The notes under the pieces: model-generated
What the model was told of the DNA's origin: nothing
What the model saw: the letters and a program-made list of their open reading frames with translations, nothing else
The model's database searches: none
Position numbers and translations under genes: made by a program
Assembly (NCBI GenBank): GCA_035420085.1
Contig: DAOLUH010000016.1
Coordinates: 1 to 64,000, forward strand
Source of the DNA: DSWT01 sp035420085
GTDB lineage: Bacteria; Chloroflexota; Anaerolineae; B4-G1; SLSP01
DNA length: 64,000 nucleotides
Direction of reading: 5' to 3'
Shown: positions 9,956 through 17,835 of the stretch, in pieces
How the letters are laid out: each line of letters opens with the position of its first letter
Numbering within the stretch: position 1 is the first letter of the stretch

Positions 9956-9994
9956 GGAGTAAGGAGTATGGGGCTGTTTCTTACTCTATACAGT

Positions 9995-10109
9995 AGTTAC
10001 GCGGTTATTTTCTTGGGACAGGATTGACAGGATGAGAAAGCTCTCATAAAGCCTTTTTTAATCCTGAGAATCCTGTTAATCCTGTCAGAAAATGACAAAG
10101 TGCGTAACT
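9995..10109. repeat. 115-bp extended inverted repeat (GACAGGATTGACAGGAT type)
   Basis: Between two convergent genes. Inner arms are GACAGGATTGACAGGAT (10017-10033) and ATCCTGTTAATCCTGTC (10070-10086), outer arms AGTTACGC (9995-10002) and GCGTAACT (10102-10109). The whole could fold into one long hairpin and may terminate transcription from both sides. The ACAGGATT word is a common intergenic repeat in environmental bacterial genomes (from memory). No coding sequence is seen in 9956-10177. Confidence 0.7.
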
Positions 10110-10177
10110 CCTACCTATACTCCGTATGAATACATACGCTGCGGTACCCTCGGACGCTTTTGCAATCCTGTGGATAT

Positions 10178-10543
10178 TCAAGAGAAGTCTTCCATAAACG
10201 GCAACCGGTGAACCCATTCCCCAATTAGCGGCAAGACAACGTACCGCCCTTGCACAGCGCGTATCATGCCGAGAAGCCAGGCCAGGATGCCGCCACCCCA
10301 GGCGGCGATCACCAACGCGAACGCCATCACGCCGATCAGGAAGCCCGCGTAAGGAATCCACGCCAGGAGCCATGTGATCCCGTACCAACCGCCGGTCGCC
10401 AGCAGCAAGGCCAGCGCCAGTCCCACCGATTGTTTAAGATGGAAACGCACCAAAGGCGCATCTTTTTCGGTGAAGGCGGCATACAGCCAGCCGAAGATGA
10501 AAATATATGTTCCCGCAGCCGTGAGACGCACCTTACGCGACAT
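10178..10543 (-). CDS. small Tic20/DUF4870-like membrane protein
   Basis: A 121-residue integral membrane protein with about three or four spans. The pattern FHLKQSVGLALALLL after the first span is typical of the Tic20-like/DUF4870 group, whose role is not known in bacteria. Its ATG has AGGAGG five bases upstream. The start overlaps the end of the ATP-binding gene upstream by 11 bases, so it is the last gene of the ABC importer operon, though it need not be part of the transporter. A protein of the same general class is encoded at 28589-29089. Confidence 0.65.
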   Translation of the reverse strand: MSRKVRLTAAGTYIFIFGWLYAAFTEKDAPLVRFHLKQSVGLALALLLATGGWYGITWLLAWIPYAGFLIGVMAFALVIAAWGGGILAWLLGMIRAVQGRYVVLPLIGEWVHRLPFMEDFS

Positions 10544-11564
10544 GGTTCCCTCCTATGCCCCGCAGTTGCAACTCCGCAGCGAAGTGACATGACACAAAAT
10601 GTTCCGGCTCGACTTCCACCAGCGTTGGCGCGGCAACGCGACAGCGTTCTTGCGCATAGCGGCAGCGGGGATGAAAAACACAGCCGGAGGGTGGATTGGC
10701 CGGACTGGGGACTTCGCCCTCGAGTCTGATACGGGTGAAGTGCAAATCCGGATCGGCAGGGGGGATCGCCGAGACTAATGCTTCGGTGTACGGATGGCGG
10801 GGCTGATAGAGGACGGCCTCGGTGGCGGATAATTCCACGAGCTTGCCCACGTACATCACCGCGATGCGGTCGGAGATATGTTCGACGACCGAAAGATCGT
10901 GGGCGATGAAGATCATCGTCAGCCCCAGTTCCATCTTCAAGGTCTGAAGCAGGTTTAACACCTGCGCCTGGATGGAAACATCCAGCGCCGAAACCGGCTC
11001 ATCGGCAATGATCAGCCGGGGACTTAAGGACAGGGTGCGCGCAATGCCGATGCGCTGCCGCTGCCCGCCGGAGAATTCGTGGGGATACCGCTCCATGTAA
11101 TTGGGATCCAGGCCGACGGCCTCCATCAGCTCCGCAACCCGTTCTTCCAGCGCCCGTCCCCGCGCGATATTGTGAATGATCAGTGGCTCGCCGATGATCT
11201 CTTTGACGGTTCGCCGCGGGTTCAGCGAGCTAAAGGGGTCCTGAAAAATCATGCGCATCTCACGCCGCAGCGGCTTCATCTCTTTCTGGCTGAGTGTGGC
11301 AATGTTGATCGGCTGCCCGTCCTGGGGCGTGTACCAGATTTCTCCGCCCGTGGGATCGTACAACCGCAGGATGGTGCGCCCGGCGGTCGTTTTCCCACAA
11401 CCGCTCTCACCTACCAACCCCAGCACTTCCTCTTCGCGCACAAAAAAGCTCAACCCGTCTACAGCTTTAACGTAGCCCTTCTCGCGTCGAAACGCCCCGC
11501 GACGGATGGGGAAGTATTGTTTGAGGTCTTTGACTTCAAGGAGTATCTTTCTCGGTTCGGTCAT
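10533..11564 (-). CDS. ABC transporter ATP-binding protein, OppF/DppF type
   Basis: A 343-residue cytoplasmic ATPase of a family-5 (oligopeptide/glycan) importer. Walker A is GESGCGKTT (52-60), the signature FSGGQRQR (164-171), Walker B LIIADEP (184-190), followed by the H-loop IAHDLSVV. The C-terminal oligo_HPY region has the Cys pattern CVFHPRCRYAQERC, often found in this subfamily. With the OppD-type ATPase at 16186-17214 it should form the nucleotide-binding heterodimer powering the two permeases in between. The operon order here is OppD, binding protein, OppB, OppC, OppF. Confidence 0.9.
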   Translation of the reverse strand: MTEPRKILLEVKDLKQYFPIRRGAFRREKGYVKAVDGLSFFVREEEVLGLVGESGCGKTTAGRTILRLYDPTGGEIWYTPQDGQPINIATLSQKEMKPLRREMRMIFQDPFSSLNPRRTVKEIIGEPLIIHNIARGRALEERVAELMEAVGLDPNYMERYPHEFSGGQRQRIGIARTLSLSPRLIIADEPVSALDVSIQAQVLNLLQTLKMELGLTMIFIAHDLSVVEHISDRIAVMYVGKLVELSATEAVLYQPRHPYTEALVSAIPPADPDLHFTRIRLEGEVPSPANPPSGCVFHPRCRYAQERCRVAAPTLVEVEPEHFVSCHFAAELQLRGIGGNHVA

Positions 11565-11588
11565 AAGTCTACTCTCGATGTGTAGCAG

Positions 11589-12713
11589 CTAAGTAATCGT
11601 ATAGGGATCGGCGGCATCGCGCAGCCCGTCGCCGAGGAAATTGAAGCCCAACACCGCCAGGAGGATGAACAACACCGGCGCGACAATCCATTGATTGAAC
11701 CCCAGGGTCTGGATGGTCTGGGCTTCGCGCATCATCACCCCCCAACTGACCAGCGGTTCCTGGATGCCGATGCCCAGGAAGCTGAGGAAGCTCTCGGCCA
11801 GGATGATTGAAGGGATCGTCAAGGTGAGGACAACAATGGTATGGCTCAGGGTATTCGGGTAGAGGTGGTAGAAGATGATGCGCATGTCGCTGGCGCCCAT
11901 CTCCCGCGCGGCCAACACAAAGTCGGTCTCCCGCATCGCCATCACTTTACCGCGGATCTCGCGCGCCAGCAACGTCCAGCTCAGCAAGGCGAAAATGGTG
12001 GACATGGCGATGAACACCGCCATCTGATCCCAGGTCGGGGGGATGACTGCCGCCAGGGCCATCCACAAAGGTAGTTGCGGGAACGACTGGATGAATTCGA
12101 CAAAACGTTGCAGATAATTGTCAAAGCGTCCTCCGTAATAGCCGGAAATCACGCCCAGGACGGACCCCACGGCGACGCTGATGAATGTACCGAATAACGA
12201 CATCGCCAGCGAGATGCGCCCTGCCAGACACATCCGCCCGAAAATATCGCGCCCGAATTTGTCCGTACCCAGAATGTAAATCGTCCCGGGTTCGGCGACG
12301 CCGTAGAGGTGCAAACGGCTGGGGAACAGGCCCAGCCACTTGTACTCCCAACCCTGGACGAAGAAATTCACAAAGTACAGGGTATTGGTATCCTCTACCC
12401 AATGCATATACATATTCTCATCTACAACTTGCTTCCACTGGTACACAAAGGGCCGGCCATAAAATTTGCTGTTGATATCCGTAAAGTGAATGCGGCTGGG
12501 TGGGGTAAAACCGCTGCGCATATTCAGCTTGACCGGATCATAGGGCGAAAAGAAACCCGAAAAGACGGCCAGGATGGCCAGCGCCAGCACAATCAATCCT
12601 CCGGCAATGGCGACCCGGCTTTTGCGAAACTTGCGCCACACCAGGTTGAAATAGCTTTCGTGTTCTTCGGGACGAATTTGCTGCTTCCCGGTGATTGTTA
12701 TCTGCTCTGTCAT
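11589..12713 (-). CDS. ABC transporter permease, OppC/DppC type
   Basis: A 374-residue inner-membrane permease. The first span (about 32-55) follows a cytoplasmic N-terminus, then a long extracytoplasmic loop of about 100 residues, then five further spans. The EAA-like contact loop reads LAAREMGASDMRIIFYHLYPN. The ATG at 12713 is used because GAGG sits five bases before it; a TTG at 12731 in the same frame lacks spacing to a ribosome site. It starts eight bases after the stop of the OppB-type gene. The large loop after span one is longer than in classical OppC and may contact the binding protein; that is inference. Confidence 0.9.
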   Translation of the reverse strand: MTEQITITGKQQIRPEEHESYFNLVWRKFRKSRVAIAGGLIVLALAILAVFSGFFSPYDPVKLNMRSGFTPPSRIHFTDINSKFYGRPFVYQWKQVVDENMYMHWVEDTNTLYFVNFFVQGWEYKWLGLFPSRLHLYGVAEPGTIYILGTDKFGRDIFGRMCLAGRISLAMSLFGTFISVAVGSVLGVISGYYGGRFDNYLQRFVEFIQSFPQLPLWMALAAVIPPTWDQMAVFIAMSTIFALLSWTLLAREIRGKVMAMRETDFVLAAREMGASDMRIIFYHLYPNTLSHTIVVLTLTIPSIILAESFLSFLGIGIQEPLVSWGVMMREAQTIQTLGFNQWIVAPVLFILLAVLGFNFLGDGLRDAADPYTIT

Positions 12714-12720
12714 AAACGCC

Positions 12721-13722
12721 TCATTGTCCAAGCCGAATGCGCGGGTCTAGAACCGACAACATAATGTCGGCGACCAGGTTTCCGACAACCAGCAGCACAC
12801 TGTAGATAAACAGGAAGCCCCCGGAAACATAAATATCCTGGTTGACCAAAGAACTGTAAAACATCGGCGCCAGCGAAGGCATGTTTAGCACAATCGCCGC
12901 TTCCAGTTCGCCTTGCAACATATATGGCAACACCGTTCCTTGGTACATAATGATTGGATGCAGAGCGTTGGGGACGGCGTGTTTGTAGATGACGAAGGAT
13001 TCCCGCACGCCTTTGGAACGTGCCGTAGTCACATACTGCGAGTTCAACACATCCAACAGATTGGCGCGCATCACGCGCATGTTACGCGCTACGCCGCCGA
13101 AACCGGCAATGGCAATCACCGGCCACGAGTACTTCAAGATGTCTATGAATTTATCCCAACTCAGCGGCGCAAAAGCATACTGTGGGGAAACAAAGCGGTT
13201 TACATACGGATACTTGATCTCAATCACCAGGTAATACACGATCACAATGGCCAGGAAGAAGCGCGGCGCCGCGGTGCCGATGAAGGCGAACACAGTGGCA
13301 AAAGTGTCGCCCAGACTGTATTTATGGGTGGCTGAATAAATACCGATGATAATACCCACCAACGTGGAAATTAAGTGTGCCGCCAGCGCCAAAAACAAGG
13401 TGCGCGGCAGCCGCTCCGCAATAAGCTGCGCCACATCCTGCTTATAGGCGAAAGAGTAACCAAACTTGCCCTCGGTGACAATGCCTTTGATCCATCGTAG
13501 ATACTGGATAGGGACCGGTTGATCCAGCCCGTAGATCTTGCGATATTCATTGGCGGCTTTTTCGGCTTCCTGGGGAGACATATTCGCCTGGTTGATCAGA
13601 TATTGCTGGTAAGCTGTGGCGAAATCTCCCGGCGGCAATTGGATGATCACAAACGCCACCACGCTAATCCCCAACAATAGGGGAATCGAGATCAAAAAAC
13701 GGCGTAAGATATACCCTAACAT
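12721..13722 (-). CDS. ABC transporter permease, OppB/DppB type
   Basis: A 333-residue permease with six spans starting MLGYILRRFLISIPLLLGIS, the usual OppB N-terminus. The contact loop near the C-terminal third reads VMRANLLDVLNSQYVTTARSKG, diagnostic for this family. The start at 13722 fits the family; an upstream in-frame extension through a hairpin is unlikely to be translated. It is separated from the binding-protein gene by a strong stem-loop, so less permease than binding protein is expected. Confidence 0.9.
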   Translation of the reverse strand: MLGYILRRFLISIPLLLGISVVAFVIIQLPPGDFATAYQQYLINQANMSPQEAEKAANEYRKIYGLDQPVPIQYLRWIKGIVTEGKFGYSFAYKQDVAQLIAERLPRTLFLALAAHLISTLVGIIIGIYSATHKYSLGDTFATVFAFIGTAAPRFFLAIVIVYYLVIEIKYPYVNRFVSPQYAFAPLSWDKFIDILKYSWPVIAIAGFGGVARNMRVMRANLLDVLNSQYVTTARSKGVRESFVIYKHAVPNALHPIIMYQGTVLPYMLQGELEAAIVLNMPSLAPMFYSSLVNQDIYVSGGFLFIYSVLLVVGNLVADIMLSVLDPRIRLGQ

Positions 13723-13745
13723 CGCAGCTTCATCCTTGGTATAAA

Positions 13746-13776
13746 GTGGGGAGGGAGAGGCGCTCTCCCTCCCCAC
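13746..13776 (-). terminator. strong stem-loop between binding protein and permease genes
   Basis: A perfect 14-bp stem, GTGGGGAGGGAGAG (13746-13759) and its complement (13763-13776), with a 3-base loop. Read on the minus strand it is followed by TTTATA. It lies after the stop of the binding-protein gene and before OppB. Such structures after solute-binding protein genes act as partial terminators and mRNA stabilisers in other operons such as malE-malF; here that role is inferred. Confidence 0.7.
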
Positions 13777-13788
13777 CTGACGGTTATA

Positions 13789-16008
13789 TTACTTGGAAAA
13801 ATCAGGATAGGGGAAATCAACGCCGGGCAGCTTGCCAGGGTAGATTTCCTTTTGCCCTAGCAGGCTTTGCTCCGCCGGGGCCAGCCAGATTTGTTCGGGC
13901 AAGAAGTTGTTGAAGTCCCACTGATAGAGGAAGGGCGGCGTACCGATAGGCACATTCTTGAAATACTTGTTCAGCATCAGCCCATACCGTCCCACCACCA
14001 GCCCAACCGAGTAGACGTTTTCGGTGTGCAGCTTGTTATACTCGTACATCAGCTCTTTCTGCTTGGCGAAATCGGTTTCCAGGCAGAAGGCATTGGAAAT
14101 CTCCATCATCCGCTTCTCGAAATCGGCGTACTCTTCGGGCTTATCCCCTTCGCGGTGCCAGCCGAATTCCTTGGTCACCGGCGCAAAGTCCTTGCAGCGC
14201 ACATTGGGGGTCGCCCACACCTGACCGGGACGGCTAATGCGCATTTCCCAGGTGCCGTTGGTGGAAGCCTCGTTCATGGCGATGTTGGTGAGAATGCGGA
14301 AGTTGACCTTGATGCCGAGATCCTGGAACAGTAACACCAGGGCCGGCCCCATCGTGGCGCCCGCTGAAATATCTTCCCAGGTAGTCAGCGCAATTTCAAC
14401 GTTCTTGCCTGCCGTCGGCCCGCTGGTCCAGTTGAGAATCCCATCTTTGTCGGTATCCTCCAGGCCCATCTCCTTGAGCAAGGCGCGCGAGGTGTCCGGC
14501 GAGAAAGGATAGTACACGACGGAAGTGCGATCAAAGTATTGAGAACCGGGGAACAGGCCGCCTGGCCATGGGCGGAAGAATGGGCCGTTGGTGAGCGAAC
14601 GCGCCAGCCCTTCACGGTCAATCGCCTGGGTCAAAGCGCGCCTGAAGCGCACGTCGCGGAGCAGGTCGCGTACGGCCGCCTCATAGTCATTTTGCACGCC
14701 GGTATATTTCGCCTGGTTGATCTCCAGGCTGAAGCCCAGGGTCTCAGGTCCCCATTCCACGCGGAAGGGCGCATTGGAATTGGAAGCCTGCCGGACCGTC
14801 TCATCGAAGGTTTCGGGGTTCTCCACATTGGCGTGGTCGGCCGTGCCGGCGATGGTGTTTAGTGTGCGGGTGGTGCCCGTCTTGGAATAGGTCCACTGCA
14901 TTTCGTCGAGATAGGGCAGTTGACAGCCGTTGGAATCCACCTTCCAGTAGTAGGGGTTGCGGCGCATAACCATAAACTCATCGGTCTTGTATTCCACCGG
15001 TACCCAGGGCCCCATCGTGACGGTTGGCAGTTTGTTGGGTGGAAGCGAATCCCGATAGCTTTGATAGTCCTTGCCACCGTACTTGGGATGGAGCGGCTTG
15101 AGAATGTGGGCCGGACCAGGGGAGAAGATCAGGTTCGTCATATTGTACAACTGCGAAACCGGCTTGGGAACGGGGAAAGTCCAGAGCAAGGTGTATTTGT
15201 CGAGGGCTTCCAGTTTGATCGGCTTTCCCTCAATCTCCCAGAAGCTGGCCTGCGTCCACGAGTTGACGTTCGGGTCCATGATGTTGTCTTCCCACAAGAA
15301 CATGATATCCTCGGTGGTGAATTCTACTCCATCAGACCACTTGGCGCCTTCGATCAGGTGCATGGTCAACTTATAACCATCGGCGGACCATTCCCAACCT
15401 TTCGCCAGTTGCGGCAGCGGGCTGACGTCTTTGGTCAGGAACATCGCGCCAGTCTGGACCGGTTCTTCCTGCACCACTGCTTCGATACCGAACCAGCCCT
15501 GGCTCACGCCAGCAGCCCAGTTCCAACCTTCTGTTGGGGCGGCCCAAACGCCGCGCCACACGCCGCCATATTGCCCGATGCCGTCGGACATGAAGCTTTC
15601 CTTCCATACGAAGGGTTCCTTGGGCAGGCGTTCTTCGATGGGCGGAAGCTCGCCGCGCTGCACCTTCTGTGTCACCCAGGCCGGCTCACAGTATTTGTCG
15701 AATTTCTTGAATTCGATCATCTCATTCACGGCAAAAGTCTTAGGCTCCCGGCTGCCGCTCATCAACGCGGGTTCGGGATAGGGGATCGCGCCGGCCAACA
15801 CGTACTTTTCCACTTCAACTTCGACGGTCTTGACGACCTCTTTTTGGACCTCAACAGTCTTGACGACTTCGACTTCTTTTTGGACCTCAACGGTCTTCAC
15901 CACCTCAACGGTTTTGACCACCTCAACCGTCTGGGGCCCGCCGCAACTGGAAAGCAAAGTCGCCAGGATCACCAGCACTGACATGGTAACAAACATGGAC
16001 TTTTTCAT
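13789..16008 (-). CDS. family 5 extracellular solute-binding lipoprotein
   Basis: A 739-residue lipoprotein that captures substrate for the importer around it. The signal peptide ends in LLSSC with the lipidated Cys at 22. Residues 27-65 are a repeat linker of TVEVVK and TVEVQKE units, probably a stalk or coiled stretch, and a style common in Chloroflexi binding proteins. The SBP_bac_5 domain follows, with the SDGVEFTTEDIMFLWE segment near 230 and family-typical length otherwise somewhat increased. GAGGAG lies seven bases before ATG. Family 5 proteins bind peptides, nickel or oligosaccharides. The neighbouring sensor has a sugar-type binding domain, which hints at a glycan, but the ligand is not determinable. 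Confidence 0.9.
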   Translation of the reverse strand: MKKSMFVTMSVLVILATLLSSCGGPQTVEVVKTVEVVKTVEVQKEVEVVKTVEVQKEVVKTVEVEVEKYVLAGAIPYPEPALMSGSREPKTFAVNEMIEFKKFDKYCEPAWVTQKVQRGELPPIEERLPKEPFVWKESFMSDGIGQYGGVWRGVWAAPTEGWNWAAGVSQGWFGIEAVVQEEPVQTGAMFLTKDVSPLPQLAKGWEWSADGYKLTMHLIEGAKWSDGVEFTTEDIMFLWEDNIMDPNVNSWTQASFWEIEGKPIKLEALDKYTLLWTFPVPKPVSQLYNMTNLIFSPGPAHILKPLHPKYGGKDYQSYRDSLPPNKLPTVTMGPWVPVEYKTDEFMVMRRNPYYWKVDSNGCQLPYLDEMQWTYSKTGTTRTLNTIAGTADHANVENPETFDETVRQASNSNAPFRVEWGPETLGFSLEINQAKYTGVQNDYEAAVRDLLRDVRFRRALTQAIDREGLARSLTNGPFFRPWPGGLFPGSQYFDRTSVVYYPFSPDTSRALLKEMGLEDTDKDGILNWTSGPTAGKNVEIALTTWEDISAGATMGPALVLLFQDLGIKVNFRILTNIAMNEASTNGTWEMRISRPGQVWATPNVRCKDFAPVTKEFGWHREGDKPEEYADFEKRMMEISNAFCLETDFAKQKELMYEYNKLHTENVYSVGLVVGRYGLMLNKYFKNVPIGTPPFLYQWDFNNFLPEQIWLAPAEQSLLGQKEIYPGKLPGVDFPYPDFSK

Positions 16009-16185
16009 AGATCAACTCCTCTCGAAAACTAATGTGAATACATCATTGACCTTGCAAAACAACTACCTGAAATCCATATATGTTTGAAAAGTTAGTTCAC
16101 CTCCTCCCTGGAAAATAGCTGAGAGTTCAAAGTAAAAAATCCGTTAAAATCCGCTTAATCCATTGACAGATACAAACTGGTAGAC

Positions 16186-17214
16186 TCAGGCTGCGGCAGC
16201 CGATTCACCAAAGAGCCAACAGGCCACAAAGTGCTGGGGAGCAACTTCGCGCCATAACGGTGTTTGTTGGGTACACACAGGCAACACACGCGGGCAGCGC
16301 GGCGCAAAAGGACACCCCGGAATCTCTTCAATTGGGGAAGGCACCATCCCTTCAATGGGCACCAGCACCTTCTTGCCTTTGCGTCCTAATACCGGCACCG
16401 AGTTCAACAAGCCGACAGTATAGGGGTGCAGTGGATGATGGAACAATTCCCGCACCGGCGCATGTTCCACCAACCGCCCCAGATACATCACCCCCACCTC
16501 ATCGGCCATCTGGGAAACGACGCCCAGATTGTGGGTAATCATCAGGATAGAAGAATCAAAGTCGCGCTGCAACTCCCGCATCAGATCCAGGATTTGCGCC
16601 TGCACGGTCACATCCAATGCTGTCGTGGGTTCGTCGGCAATGAGGATGGAGGGATTGCACGACAGCGCCAGGGCAATCATCGCCCGTTGCCGCATACCGC
16701 CGCTCAGTTGATGCGGAAACTCGCGCAAACGCTGGCGGGGATCGGCAATTTGCACTTTCACCAACATCTCCAGCGCGCGCTCCAGCGCCTCTTTGCGCCC
16801 CACCTTTTGGTGCAGGCGCACCGATTCGGCGATCTGCTCGCCAATCGTGTAAAGTGGATTCAGGGAAGTCATCGGCTCCTGGAAAACCATGGCGATCTCT
16901 GCGCCGCGAATGTTGCGCATCTCCGCGCCGCGTGGATGGAGCTGGGTGAGATCAACCCACGCGGCTTGATTCTTTTTGCGCAGATAGATATGACCGGCAA
17001 CGATCTTGCCCGGCGGACTTTGGATCAAGCGCATGACAGACATCGCGGTGATGCTCTTACCGCAGCCGCTTTCCCCCACCAGACCGAGAGTCCGCTTACG
17101 GCGCAATTGCAAATTCACGCCGTCAATAGCGCGGACGGTGCCCTTTTCCAGGAAAAAATAGGTCCTGAGATCCTCAATATTAAGAATTACCGGGGAATCA
17201 TAGATGTTGGTCAT
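16186..17214 (-). CDS. ABC transporter ATP-binding protein, OppD/DppD type
   Basis: A 342-residue ATPase. Walker A GESGCGKS is at about 47-54, the signature LSGGMRQR at 170-177, Walker B ILIADEP at 190-196, and MITHNLGVV is the H-loop region. The C-terminal Cys pattern CPFAPRCPRVLPVC belongs to the oligo_HPY extension. I use the ATG at 17214 rather than a TTG six bases upstream; no strong ribosome site is seen for either. It begins 35 bases after the receiver gene, so regulator and transporter genes may be co-transcribed. The 177-base gap to the binding-protein gene has an orphan GGAGGAGGTG sequence at 16099-16108 that serves no visible reading frame. Confidence 0.9.
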   Translation of the reverse strand: MTNIYDSPVILNIEDLRTYFFLEKGTVRAIDGVNLQLRRKRTLGLVGESGCGKSITAMSVMRLIQSPPGKIVAGHIYLRKKNQAAWVDLTQLHPRGAEMRNIRGAEIAMVFQEPMTSLNPLYTIGEQIAESVRLHQKVGRKEALERALEMLVKVQIADPRQRLREFPHQLSGGMRQRAMIALALSCNPSILIADEPTTALDVTVQAQILDLMRELQRDFDSSILMITHNLGVVSQMADEVGVMYLGRLVEHAPVRELFHHPLHPYTVGLLNSVPVLGRKGKKVLVPIEGMVPSPIEEIPGCPFAPRCPRVLPVCTQQTPLWREVAPQHFVACWLFGESAAAA

Positions 17215-17248
17215 GGTCAACTTTCAGCGTATGGTTGCATAAGCTAAG

Positions 17249-17677
17249 TCAGGTTAAGGAGAGGCTCGTGTTGCCGGCAAATCCCTCGTTGCCGATTCCT
17301 GCCAACGGACGTTTAGCGATGATGCGCTGTAATACTTGATGTAAAGTGGTGGGCAAGACAGGCTTGACCAGGAACGCTGCCGCGCCCAAAGTCATTCCCT
17401 TGCGGCGTTCGTCAGAGGTGCTGCACAGAATCACTGGCGGTCTTGCGGCAATGGCCGTCCGGCCAAGCGCGGCCAAGAGTTCCCAGCCTTTTCCGCCCCC
17501 TAAAGCCGGTTCCAATACCACTGCGCATATACCTGCCATGTGCGCCATAGCTAATGCCTCGGTAACATCGAGCGTCGCCAGCACTTCGTAGTCGCTGCTC
17601 AACTCGCGGCGGTAGAGTTCCAATGTTGGAAGATCGCTCTCGACGATGACAATCCGTGGTTTAGCCGTTACGTTCAT
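17249..17677 (-). CDS. atypical receiver-domain protein with Glu at the phosphorylation site
   Basis: A 142-residue stand-alone receiver. The strand IVIVESD (about 9-15) gives the acidic pocket, and the active-site strand reads CAVVLEPALGGG, placing Glu56 where the phosphorylated Asp should be. The conserved Lys-Pro (FLVKP) is present near 105. The domain may therefore be locked in one state or respond to something other than phosphorylation. I start at the ATG at 17677 because the receiver fold begins at once; a TTG at 17734, preceded by GAGGGGG, would add 19 residues and cannot be excluded. It lies between the giant sensor kinase and the ABC importer genes, on the same strand. Confidence 0.75.
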   Translation of the reverse strand: MNVTAKPRIVIVESDLPTLELYRRELSSDYEVLATLDVTEALAMAHMAGICAVVLEPALGGGKGWELLAALGRTAIAARPPVILCSTSDERRKGMTLGAAAFLVKPVLPTTLHQVLQRIIAKRPLAGIGNEGFAGNTSLSLT

Positions 17678-17835
17678 TTCATTCAGCCTGTCGGCGATAC
17701 GCTGTTCTTCACATACCTTATAGTCTATGCCCAAAAGCCCCCTCTGTCTTGAACAAAAGAATCGGCAGATTGGATAAAACTATCACAATCTGCTGCCTGA
17801 TCCGTTGAGCGCAATGGGGAGGTTTTGCTGTATGC

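Noticed and set aside
10178..17214. Calling the importer strictly an oligopeptide transporter
   Set aside because: Family-5 systems carry peptides, metals or glycans; the adjoining sensor has a sugar-type binding domain, so the ligand is left open.
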